From assembly GCA_015847255.1 (NCBI GenBank), contig JADLZK010007653.1:206206-270205 (forward strand): a DNA stretch of 64,000 nt, read 5' to 3'. Position numbers and translations under genes: made by a program. Positions 34,325 to 44,832 of this stretch are shown here, in pieces. This DNA comes from Hyparrhenia diplandra (lineage: Eukaryota > Streptophyta > Magnoliopsida > Poales > Poaceae). Each line of letters starts with the position of its first letter. The first letter of the stretch is position 1. The notes under the pieces are model-generated. The model worked only from the letters and a program-made list of their open reading frames with translations, searched no databases and had not been told where the DNA came from.

Positions 34325-34483
34325 ATGATGTATTCTAAATTCTCCTTTGCGTTTGCACTTGCCACCCTTGGCTGGTGCGCCGCAATGAACGCGCCCCGGC
34401 CTGGGGCGGCGGGCGATGGCGCCGCCGCGACCGCCCACCTGCTCGGGGCAGCTGCTGTTTTTACGCAGGCATTCTCATTATAA
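34325..34483 (+). CDS. Small hydrophobic alanine-rich protein, unknown function
   Basis: This ORF encodes 52 residues (two adjacent ATGs at 34325 and 34328). An N-terminal hydrophobic segment (FSFAFALATLGWCAAM) is followed by a proline/glycine loop (NAPRPGAAGDG) and an alanine-rich segment (AAATAHLLGAAAVFTQAF). It is GC-rich within AT-rich surroundings. The order of segments matches the first half of the 103-aa ORF at 15741, but the third hydrophobic segment and acidic loop are lacking. It could be a truncated relative or a real short protein. No family is recognised. Confidence 0.4.
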   Translation: MMYSKFSFAFALATLGWCAAMNAPRPGAAGDGAAATAHLLGAAAVFTQAFSL

Positions 34484-35072
34484 TGCAGAGGGTGGCTGCT
34501 GATCACTGATCCTCCCAGCACAGCGGGGGTGCGTCTACTCATCTCACAGTTTGTCACGTACGACTGTCGTCATGTTACTTCTTCTATCATGGGTAAATTG
34601 CAAAACCACACTATGTGTGTCAGTTACTTGGATTTGAGTCTGCTCATATAGGCCATTCTGTTGCAAATGCTCACCTCTCTACATCGTTTTTATGCCAAAA
34701 CCCACCCCACTGCGCGCGCGCAACGATTCAACATGTTCTATCAATATGCTACCACCCCAATGTAATGTATTTTTATCCAACGAATTTCATTATTTGAAGA
34801 AGAAAAGGAAGAAAACAAAACCTAAGCAATTAGTGAAGCTTCATTCGGGTTTTCATGGCTCTACAATAGGAGGTAGGAGGTGTTCATTTGCACAAAATAG
34901 ATAAATGTGAGCAGTCTCAATTAATTAAGTGACGAATAATGTGGTTTTGCACTTTATTTCCCTTTTTCATGTGTCATGGTGCGTGTATATTAATGCAGCA
35001 CATATATTGAAGTAAATAAAGTGTTGCTCTATATGGTTTGAGTATATATATGTATCTTATTTTATTGTGTGA
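34484..35072. other. Intergenic, no gene seen
   Basis: Mixed AT-rich sequence without recognised features. Confidence 0.45.
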
Positions 35073-35480
35073 CACTGCAAGAATAACAAAGATGGAACAC
35101 GACACATATGTCTCTCATGACTAATTAGAGACTGGTCGACCATATATACGTGTCTCTGATATTAGTTCACGTAAGGTCACGTCTGAGGGTATGTCTTCAA
35201 AGGCAGCCTCAGTTTATGACCGTCTCTAATGAGAGGTCAACATATCACAAACATATACAAACAATACGTGTCTGTAATGTGAGCTTCATCGGAGAGAAAT
35301 CTTAATTAAAACTTGTCATATATATGGGGGCATAACATCAAAGACGGGTGCAAATAATATTTGTATGGGGATGCCTACTCACCAAGGTCTTTGATTAGAA
35401 GGTACCACATCAAAGATGGGCTCCATATATCCTCGTCTTTCATATGGTTCCTCATCATAAACTCGTCTCAACTCTCAAAG
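35073..35480 (+). mobile_element. CACTA-like terminus with subterminal repeats
   Basis: CACTGCAAGAATAACAAAGATG resembles the CACTACAAGAAA terminus of CACTA (En/Spm) elements. It is followed by many short variants of GTCTCTAAT, GTCTCTGAT, GTCTGTAAT and CGTCTTTCA in both orientations, as in CACTA subterminal regions. No opposite end or transposase is found in the window, so this is probably a fragment. Confidence 0.5.
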
Positions 35481-35559
35481 TGATTCAAGTTTCTAGTGAG
35501 TGGAGATACAACTAAAAAACTCCAGGGCGTTGAAAGATAGACAAAGCACAAGGAGCTTC

Positions 35560-36085
35560 TAACGCGTAAAAATATGGTTATTCAGGACTATAATCGTGTT
35601 ATATGCCTCTAGGGTGTTTGAGGAAACCCTCTTTCATCTTCTTTTGGATTGCCCTTTTTGCTTTGGATTGTTGGAGCACTCTTCACCTCTTTGTCCCAAC
35701 CAACATGGCACCTTTTCAAATCTTTGAAAGCTTCAAGGCTCAACTGCAATTGCTTTTCTTCATGGAGATTGTGATGACCATGTGGTTGGTCCATCTGGAT
35801 AATATGAAATGATGTCATCTTCAGAAACATACAAGCCTCAGTGCAACGCTGTAAACTAATCTTCAAAGCAAAGTTTGCCCTGGTTATCCTATGGGAAAGA
35901 GCAGCGTACGTATCATACTTTCATTGACTTATGGCTAGAAGGTTATATGTAATTCTTTTTTTTTTTATCTTTCTTTGTAGGCTCTATTTAGGGAACCTAT
36001 GTACTTTTCATTTGGCAATAAAGTACAATAGGGAACCTATGTATTTTTGGTTATCCTATGTATTTTCATTTGGCAATAAAATATT
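35560..36085 (+). mobile_element. LINE 3' fragment with zf-RVT trace
   Basis: In broken frames it encodes EETLFHLLLDCPF, the same motif as the LINE at 11.6 kb (EETVDHLFLDCPF), then an MTMWLVHLD block. The 3' part contains two copies of GGGAACCTATGTA and of TTTTCATTTGGCAATAAA (35990-36085), a duplicated LINE terminus. Confidence 0.6.
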
Positions 36086-36093
36086 TGTGTCAT

Positions 36094-39000
36094 CGGGGTT
36101 CGCACGGTTACCCCAGAGCAGCTCCCGACCGTTGCTCCCTCAGCGGCGGAGCCCCCGGCCTTACCGTCGCCGGCGCCGGCGGCCTCCCCGGCCCCTTCGC
36201 CGCAGCCCATCGTCCCCCATCTCCTACTCTACCCAAGTCCCTTCCCCAGCCCGTCCACCGCCCAACCCTGCCTCCCCCCTCGCGCCGTGTGTGGGCCAAG
36301 CGCGGCGCCGCTTCCGGCGCGACGGCGGTGCCCGCCGGCCTCCCACCTTCGCGGGGTCGTCGGATCCGGCGGCCGCCTCCTCCATCTCCCCTGCCGCCGG
36401 GCCCCACTCCTGCTCTCTCCCCACCCAGCACCGGCGCCCTCCGCGTTGGCCGCGGCCTGCGCGGTACGGCGCCGGGGGCGCGCCGCTCCGCCGCCGGCCA
36501 TCTCCCGCCCGTCGACCTCGTCGGGGCCGATGCAGGGCGCCGCGGCGTGCTCCCACCGGTGCCGCGCCCGTTCTGGAATCGGGAGCGGGCGGAAGGCGCC
36601 ACCACCACCGCTTCTTCCTCTCTCCGTGGCAGCCCGGCGGTAGCGCGGCGACAGTGGCGGCCGCCCGCCCGAAGGTGCCCGGCGGCCGGCGGCTCCCCCC
36701 TCCGCCACTTCCTTGCTCCGCGCCTGCCCCCTCGCGGCCGTCGGGACCCGGATGCCGGCGCTGTCCGTGTCGGGCATCGCTGCCCGACTCGGCCGTCCCC
36801 CTCCGTCCGATCTGGAGAGATTGGCCCCGGCGACGGAGTGGTTGGGGGCCGACTTTTGAAGATGGGGAGGTCGCACGTTCGCCGCCGTCCAACCCGGGCT
36901 CGCTGGAGCAGCGCCGGGCTGTTCGGCTGCTTTCGGGGAGGGAGTCACCATCGCAGGCCTCGCCATCGGCATTGGATGCGGATGCACGATCCGTGCGACA
37001 GGCCGTCGATCCCGCCGCTCGCGGTCACCGCCGCCGCGGCGTGCACGGAGCAGCGTTTGGTGTTGCTTTCGGCCACCCGTTGCGAGGTTTTCGTTGTCGA
37101 CCAGTGGCGGATGTGGTGTTCGTCGTCCCGTCCGCTCGGCGTCGCCGGCGCCTCGCCCACGACCTTTGCTCCGCTCGCGCGTGGCGTCTACCTACACCCC
37201 CGCCCCTTCCGTTGGGAGACCCAAGGGTATGCGGTGGGTTGGCGGCTCCTTCTCGACTGCTTTCGGACAATGAGGGCGACCGTTGAGCCGGAGGCCCCCA
37301 CGCCGTCGCGGCGCGCGTGCATCTATCGCCCTTCGCCCGGGGCATTCCCGGACTCCGGCAGCCATGCGGAGGGACGGTGAAGCCCTACCTCTACCCCGGC
37401 TCAGACGACGCCCACGCCGCCCGAATCCGGCCCGGTCGGGCGCCAATCGGTGTCGCCGTCGTCGGCGGCTACCCACCTCCTCCGTTGGCCCCAACGCCTC
37501 GAGTGCAGGCCACCGTAGGCTCGGCCCCCTGCCGGCCCCACGGGTCCACGTCCCACCAACTCTTGGCGGCTGGCGCGGGCTGCCCGGATCGTAGCGCGAT
37601 CGCGGACCAGGCGGAGTGCCCCCTCGCCCGTCTGCGCCCATCATCGACGACGAAAGGCTTCACTCGTCAGCGGTGCCGGCGTGGGACGGCGTGCCCGCCC
37701 CTCCCCGTCGCCCACGGCCCGTGCCGCCATCCTCGTCGGGCTATGCTTCAATTGTTGGGGGGATCACGTCGCCGCCCGCTGCTCGCCGTTATTTGCCTCA
37801 TACGCACCGGACGAGGCCGTGAGCACGGAGGCGGTAGGGCACCGTCGCCGGCGGCCGACCGCGGCAAGTCACCAGCGTGTAGGGCGCGGGGCATCGTGCC
37901 TTGTCGAGACACTCCGGCGGCGCTCATGATCACCACGGCGCGTTCGCGATGCGTGGCCTACCGTCTATGGGTCGGGGCGGTCCACTACCGCCTTCTTCGT
38001 CGAGAGGCGCGAATCTCTGTCCCGATTACCTCGACCTCGGCCCGGCCCGGCTGCGGTCGCCGTCGGATCGCGACCGGGCCGGTGTGGCCTCCTCAGATGT
38101 TGCGATCCACGACACCATGCCGTCGTCCGACGCTGAGCTCGTCGTAGCTTATCCGCCCCGACCGCTTCGTGCTTCTACCATCGGTGCACCGATTGCCCCA
38201 TGCTGAGGTGGACCGATGATCGATGAGCTGCGGCTTCCCTTGTCGCGCGCCCGTCCACCCGGTGACATTGCCACTCTTGCCGGAGCCGCCTTCTCCGTGC
38301 ATGCGGTCGAGCTGCGCTGACGAGGCGGATGACTTCGGAGGCTCATCTTTGCTTATTTGGCGGTTCCGTCTTCGACGCCCGCGCCGTCGGCCATGCCTCT
38401 CATCGTGACGGGATGGGGGCTCACTGCGCAGCCGTTTCACGCCCGGTGATGGGAGTTATTGGCCAGGGTGCTTGCCGTCCGGCTCTGTCGCCGCTTAACC
38501 CGGCCCACGCCGACATGTCGGCGGCGGGTGTGAGCCATAGGAGCTCCTCGCACTCCTCCTATCTCGGTGGATGTCCCACCGATCGGCGCGCTGACTAAGG
38601 GTGCCGGTCGATCGTCGACTTCGTTCACCCCGCGCTTGCGCGGGCCGGCCATTGCCCCTACAGCGCCAGCGGAGGACCGCAGGTGGTCGATGACGACCGG
38701 GTACAGCGTCGTAGCGACCGGCCGGGCCGCCAAATCCGGCACTGCGATCACCACCGGTGAAAGCGGTAGCGGCATGTCCGATCGGCAAAGTGGGCTGAAG
38801 CACCCCGTCGCGCGGCGTCTACCCCGGACCCCTCGCTCGCGCGAGGTTCCACGCGACCCGGGATGCCGAGCGCCCTCCGGGGCGGGGCGTGTGCTGCGCA
38901 ATATCCTTCCCTCCTCGGCGTCGCTTCCACGGCGGATGAGTCGAGGAGTTCCCGACGCGAGGGGACACCCAAGCGCCCACAGGACCCAATCGCCTACGAG

Positions 39001-39612
39001 GGGGACGGTTCGGGGGCATGCGGTCGCGCCTACCGCTGCTTCCATCACGGACTTCATCGCGTCGATCTCCCTACCGCTCGGCGAGCCCGTCCTCGATGGC
39101 CCTGCCCCCCGACGATCGTCAAGGTCCCTGTCGAAGGCGGAAAGCACGGCGTGCTTCGTCTCCGTCAGGAAGCAACGAAACCGACGACCCCCACGGGTGC
39201 ACCGGGACATGATGGCGTTCTTTGGAGATGCTCAACAAGCTTGAGGGACGCCGGCCAGCCGGCGGCGCCCTGCCGAGAGCTACAACATAAGCTACGGGGT
39301 AGTTTGGTGAAGCCGCTTCATCCGGCAAGCGGCGTATCGCGCGAGATCTTCCCTTTGATGCGGCACGGGGCTGTAGCGCCACCGCGGGGGAGATTACGAT
39401 TTGGAGCTTTAGCCACACGCTACGCCCTCCAACTCGTCGCGCATTAGTTTAAGTTTCAAGTACAACCGTAACGCTCCACCGTTCTAGCCCGGTGATTCTT
39501 GTATGTGTGTTTTCGTGCGCTTAGGCCAATTGTTTTGGCAAAAGTATGCGGCGTGTACAACTCTATTTTCCCTTAATGAAGTATGTGCCAATGGGTGCGC
39601 TTTCGAGAAAAA
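36094..39612 (+). mobile_element. LINE-like element with ORF1 zinc knuckle and tail but no RT
   Basis: A GC-rich block of about 3.4 kb contains long overlapping ORFs in most frames because stop codons are rare. None reads through as one protein. At about 37743-37782 a frame encodes GLCFNCWGDHVAARC, a CCHC zinc knuckle of the plant LINE ORF1 type with one residue missing between C and H. The 3' end (39430-39612) is a LINE-type tail, CCCTTAATGAAGTATG then GCTTTCGAG plus an A run. No endonuclease, YADD or zf-RVT signature was found between the knuckle and the tail. The likely reading is a degenerate, non-autonomous LINE derivative. Confidence 0.5.
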
Positions 39613-39688
39613 AAATGGGGTTCTCACTAAATGACGTCTTTCTTTTAATTTCTCTTTTTGTGTACCAATATGCATCTCAAGCGCGTAA

Positions 39689-40880
39689 TTTTTTTCGAGA
39701 GCGTGGTCATTCATCTGCATTTCATTAAGAGGATTAGAACAAACATACAAACAATTACAACAACATGGAGGCGAGAGACCACTAGGCAACGGCCCGAACC
39801 TATCTTGGATCCTAGGTGAAGCTCTATTACATAAAGACGGAAAGAGCGACCAACGGTTCTCCTAGCGCTAGAAAGTGTCTCCCTATCCTTGAACAACATC
39901 TTCATGGCTTTATGCGCTTCCTTGAATGGCATTTCGGGAGAGCCCCAATGGAACTCTTCAAAAGAAACCTCATCCGGCGTCTCGGTCTCAACCAGCAGGC
40001 CTGCCTTTCGAGCATCACCTTGCGAGCCTGAGCCATAGGGTTGGGCTCCCCTATGCATGCTCTTGGCAGCGAGGCGAGCACTCCTCTTAGGTGCCAGATC
40101 AGCCCCGCTCTTAGCCCCGTCCGTGCCACTGGATCAACGGCGGCTGCAACGACATGATGAAGGAGTTGATGAAGTCCTCCGTTGACATTGATACCAGCTC
40201 GCCGCATATGTCCACAGGAGGCTGTGGATCCAATGCCTCAGCACACTAGGGACCATGGAGCGAGGCCATGACCTTCGGCATCATCGGAACCTCAAACTCC
40301 ACATCGTCCGGGTGGTCGACCCGGCCCCAGCCTGCACCGGCAAGGGCGAGGACCTCGGTGAAGTTTGGTCTGAGCCAAGATTGTGTGGGCCTGAAAGGCA
40401 CAGGTACACCACCTGGTCCAGCATCGACATGACTTGACCTGTGCCGGCAACAGCTTGAGTCACAAACTCTGAAGAAGTAGGAGGAGCGGGCAGCACGACC
40501 ACAACTCCTGAGTCGACTAGCAACAACTCAGTAGGCGACGACACAGGAGCCCCCCTGAGTGGTGTGAACTCACTGAAGCTAAGCCGGTCGTGGACAGAAT
40601 GTCGACCAACATGCTGTCCATAGCCAACTGTGGCTCGTCGTCGAGTGTTGAGGCTGCGGCGGGCAAGGCAGAACTTTAACTAGTGCCCACTACCTCCATA
40701 GTAGAGTCACTTGAGAAGATCGCAACAAGCAGCAACCCTGTGGTCTCGTGCAAGGCACCGAAAGCAACGGCCGTGGAAACACACCATGGTCGTAGGGCTC
40801 CGGGGCCCCATCCCCCACCGCCTTGGGCGTCGCAGCTCCAGCACCCGGCACCCAGCGACTCTTGAGGCGGGCGCTGCGGA
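39689..40880 (-). mobile_element. Second LINE-like unit with zinc knuckle, minus strand
   Basis: On the minus strand an intact CCHC knuckle (GRCFRCLARDHRVAACC, about 40785-40735) is followed, after about 1 kb of moderately GC-rich sequence, by a LINE tail (CCTCTTAATGAAATGC then GCTCTCGA plus an A run; plus-strand T run at 39688-39695). As in the neighbouring plus-strand unit, no reverse transcriptase is seen. The two units face each other tail to tail with about 75 bp between. The 5' boundary is at the junction with transposase-like sequence near 40880. Confidence 0.55.
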
Positions 40881-42630
40881 AGGACCTTCTACCAGCTCGC
40901 GTGCAATTCCTATAGCTATTTTCGGTGCATCTAAGAAACCAGTGTCCTTATACGCTTTGAAGAAAGTAATCCGCCCTTGCACTTTCTCAATAGGAACATG
41001 AATAAGCATATCCTTTGCTTGCAATTGTTTTCTCATTAGATTAACAACATACAATACCACATACCAAAATGACTATTGCTAATACTATAAATTCATACTT
41101 GCCAAGTTCATTATTTGCCAATCCTTTAGCCTCACTGCTTGTTTTACATCATTATCATTGTCACACACCTGACGTGGAGCCTCTCGAATGTCAGCACATT
41201 GAAATCTCATAGCTTTTACACTTTCGATATAACTCTCTCAACGTGTAGCTGACACTAACTTGAGAGTCCAGCCTGTTATGTTGTCTTTGAGAATTTTCCA
41301 TTTCTTAGTACAATTGGCAAAGTTGTGTAGATGCATTGGATGATCAAAAAAAAAAAAATCTTTAGCTCTTCCGCAGTTCTTGCCATATCACAAAGTGTCA
41401 AGTTCAGGCTATGCCAACCATAGGCAGTATATAGAAATCTCTAGGGACAATTATCTCTATGGCCCTTGGAAACACACCTTGTAGATACATGGCCCTTTTT
41501 TTTCAAAGTTATCTCTATGGCCCTGAAAAACTTTTTGGTTAGCTCTATAGCCTTCCGTTAGATTTTGACACTTGACGGTGTTAAGTGATGAGTAAAAGAC
41601 CATTTTACCCCTAGACGAAAAAAAACTGCAAGATTTTGTTTGTTTCTTTAATTATAATAAAATTCATATGTATTGCAATAAAATTCATTGTAATTAAAAC
41701 ATAGCTGTCGAACGAGTCTCGCCGTCGATCACTCGAGCTGGTATGTATCTGTCTATATATATCTTTCTGGCAAGGCAGTCGACCCATGCATATTGATCGA
41801 CGACGTTACTAATCATATAATATACATGTTGGATAGATGACCATGTCATCCTGTGTGTGCGCGCCCAGCTAGCCAGCTCGGGCCATGCACGGCTCGGTCA
41901 GCCATGCATCACGTATTATACATTTATAACAACGAGCCCATATGCATGCATATGACACGATGGAGAACCAACTAACGTCCCGCCGGCCTAGCTCCTCACC
42001 GGATCGGCCATATGCATGCACATGATCGCATAATGCTAGCTCACGGTGTATGCTAGCATGCGTTGCTGCAAATGCAAAGTGCATGCATGCATGCAGCTCC
42101 ATCGCTCATTGATCTCATCTCTCATCCATGTTGGCCATGTGGTATACTTTCGGCAGTCATGCCGGGCTTGCATGTACGGCCACATCGATCGCCTTATTTA
42201 TGTGACAGTGAAATTTTAGACTTTGATCATGTGAGATTGAAACTAGGCTTAATTACAATGATTTTTTTTTTGCAATATATATGAATTTTATTACAAAGAA
42301 ACAAACAAAATGTTATTCTTTTTTTTTGCCGGGGTAAAATGGTCTTTCTATCCATCACTTAACACCGTCAAGTGCCAAAACCTAACGGAAGGCCATGGAG
42401 GTAACAAAAAAAATTTAGAATTTTTTTTAAAAAGGACCATGTACCTACAAGGTATGTTTCCAAGGACCATAGAGATAATTGTCCCAAAGCTCTAGGATTT
42501 ACATCTAAAAAAGTTATATTTTGTACCTCTTATGTTTGCCTTTCATATTCGACCCATTAGTATGTCCTCTCGGTCTCACATCATCTATATCAAGACCAAG
42601 ACGCTTACCTTATTCTCTAGCACACATCAA
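40880..42630 (-). pseudogene. hAT-superfamily transposase relic (DUF4371 type), split by a MULE
   Basis: Read on the minus strand, 42610-42486 gives GLDIDDVRPRGHTNGSNMKG and, after a frame change, FLDVNPRA. After the 1-kb MULE the reading resumes with YGWHSLNLTLCDMARTAEEL (41425-41365), ILKDNITGWTLKLVSATRWE and SVKAMRFQCADIREA. It continues with VVLYVVNLMRKQLQAKDMLI, KVQGRITFFKAYKDTGF and IARELVE (to about 40885). These are the consecutive blocks of plant TTF-zinc-finger/DUF4371 hAT-type transposases (often annotated as zinc finger MYM-type protein 1-like). Stop codons and frame changes show it is inactive. The C-terminal dimerisation region is replaced by LINE-like sequence at about 40880. 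The 5' part is ill-defined beyond 42630. Confidence 0.75.
41444..42485. mobile_element. Non-autonomous Mutator-like element (MULE), long TIRs
   Basis: The left terminal repeat 41444-41697 and right repeat 42249-42485 are inverted copies (about 240-255 bp, starting GGGACAATTATCTCTATGG). Flanking 9-mers AAATCTCTA (41435-41443) and AAAGCTCTA (42486-42494) match at 8 of 9 positions. A 9-bp target duplication with long TIRs is diagnostic of MULEs. The 550-bp interior (41698-42248) encodes no transposase and is rich in CATGCA motifs. It lies inside the hAT transposase relic, so it is younger. Confidence 0.88.
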
Positions 42631-43003
42631 AAAGTCCTTGCCCAGTTGTTTCATGCTCCCGAGGTGGTGAAGGCGGCGCGCGGGGGCCGGATGCAACACG
42701 CTCGCTGCCAGTGGCCTCGTCGTACGCCGCTACCGAGGTGCCAGGGGCCGAGGCCGAAACCACCGAAGCGTTGTCGTCGTTCTCTTGATTTCTCGGAGAG
42801 CCCTAGACTACAGGAGTGGGAGACGGGAGCTGGGAACGATACGCAGGCCTTGACCAGAAGCCAACCAGACGCGGTGTGATTCAGCGATTGGGTTGCCCTG
42901 CCGTTCCATCTATAAAAAAAATTTAGGCCAAAACAGAGCGGCACAAGGCAATAAGACAATCGGCCGGCTATAAGCTACAAAAACGACCAGCGGATATTTG
43001 CCT
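42631..43003. other. GC-rich flank, possibly 5' part of the hAT element
   Basis: Moderately GC-rich. On the minus strand it could be the leader or N-terminal part of the transposase gene, but no domain is recognised. The copia array is inserted at its right edge. Confidence 0.35.
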
Positions 43004-44821
43004 CGAAGGACCGAAACGGCGACCGGAGGGGGTGAATGGGAGCCTCAATTAAATTCTTTCGAATTAGATGACTTGTAGCTCTCACGACCCCCGGGCAAAA
43101 AGCACACACCACACGGTATGATCACGACCTTGGATGTAAGGTAGATGAGCTAGAGTTTGCTCTAGACTCACGGCGGATCAACCGGAAAAACGAGCGAAAC
43201 AAACACGCAAGAGCGGGAAGAAAAACGACCTGCCGAGTGGCCGGACTCGCGGCCGGACTCACCGGGCGAAGTCGGTCCAGCGTCCGATCAGGCGTCGGTC
43301 AGATCGCCCTTGCGGACCTCTGCCGCGCGACGCCGACCGGACCGACCCGGTCACCAGTCGTCGCGTCGGTCGGGCGTCCGGTCACCCGCCCGCGGACAGC
43401 ACCGGGCGTCGGTCAATCGGGGCGTGCGTCCGGTCGTGCGTCCGGTCACCCCACGCGCGAACAGCACCCCCCGGCGGCGACTCACCCCAAAATCGATCCA
43501 AACTCACTCAAATCGAAACCTCGGGTCACAAGAATTGAGCCATAGCATCTAGGCATGTGGGTGACCAATTCCCCCTTGGAAATTTCGAGATTGATGGAGT
43601 GAATCGAGAGAAATCGCGGATCACGAAGAACACACCCAAAAGGTCACCTTGATCCAAAACTCACCCGATCTACGTGCTCGTGAGGAATTAGCTCAAACCC
43701 TTCGGTGGAAATGATCCTCTCACGTCCTAGCACGAATCAACGCAAAAAAACGAGATCAAAGCGGTGCCAAATCGAAGAAATCACGAAGAGAATAGGGGGA
43801 GAGGATGAACTCGGGAAGAACAAGTGAAGAACTCAAAATCACAGCTCATGAACAACAAAGAACACCGATCAATCGATCCAAACGTCACCCCGTGGACGGG
43901 CTAATCACAGCTAGCCCTTGCTCGCAAATCTTGGTACAAATCGGTGGACCTCTCTCACCTCGATCAGTAACCCTAAGCGGAAAAATATGAAAATGAGAGG
44001 CAAGGGAGGATGAAGGGGTATGCCTCGCTAAATAGCCCCCTATTCCCTCCGCCTAAACTACCCCTAGGATACATGAGTCGGTTTTGTAACCCTAAGGCTA
44101 TTTCCGTCGACTCGGGTAATCTTCGATCCGACGGCCACCGCGCCTTCCTCACCGGTAGCCTTGCCTCCACGCAATCTCCCCCGATGCCGACGTGCCGCCC
44201 TTCCGTCCGCCGAACACTTCGGGTTTTGAGGCGCAAACCCGGAACGGCCGGGTTTTGAGGCCCAAACCGCAAACCCGCCCGTGGTTTTGAGGCCCAAACC
44301 ACCAAACCCGCCCGTGGTTTTGAGGCCCAACCCACGAAACCAGCGCCCGATGGTTTTGAGGGCAAACCACCAAACCTCCTCGACACGTGTCACCGCCCGT
44401 CTTGACCGCCCGAGTCGCCAAGTCATCCGAGCTCCCGCTCGCGCACGCTGCGCTTCGCCGTCTTGACCCGATCGACACGGTCCTGCCCGTCCTCTTGCAT
44501 CCGTCGATGTCCCGGATGTCGACCACCATGGCTAGCTGCCCGCACCCCGGTCCCTCGGTCCAAGCCTCACGTCCGTCCTTCACCTCCACGGTCCGTCGGC
44601 CCGACACGTCCTCCTTGGCACCTTCACCTCTCCGTCGGCTACCATCTCGAGCTCCACACACGCACAACACGAACCAAGAGATCGTCTTCGACACACTCCG
44701 TGTGTGCGGTGAACCATAGCCGAAGCGAGAAAAGATAAAAGAAAATAGAAAGAATGTTGAGTGTTGACAATCACTACATCAAAACTAAACACATTTGAGA
44801 TAAAACAACCATGTGTTCGCA
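43004..44821 (-). repeat. Copia 3' LTR of the left element (LTR 1)
   Basis: On the plus strand it begins CGAAGGACCG (TGAAGGACCG in the other LTRs) and ends TGTGTTCGCA. A CCGGTC-rich array lies at about 43262-43460. Five copies of the imperfect palindrome GGTTTTGAGGCCCAAACC lie at 44221-44375. On the minus strand a TATA-like CTATTTAGC lies at about 44033-44025, so the palindromes fall about 200-350 bp upstream in U3 and the CCGGTC array is in the transcribed R/U5 part. Confidence 0.9.
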
Positions 44822-44832
44822 ATCTCCCCCTT
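44822..44832 (-). other. Polypurine tract, left element
   Basis: Minus-strand AAGGGGGAGAT directly abuts the 3' LTR, the canonical copia position. Confidence 0.8.

Noticed and set aside
36108..39450. Many long overlapping ORFs (up to 451 codons) on both strands
   Set aside because: They result from very high GC and few stop codons. They lack a consistent frame or domain apart from the short zinc knuckle.
43262..43460. CCGGTC-rich repeat array as a possible CRISPR or satellite
   Set aside because: Spacing and units are irregular, it lies within an LTR, and the genome is eukaryotic.
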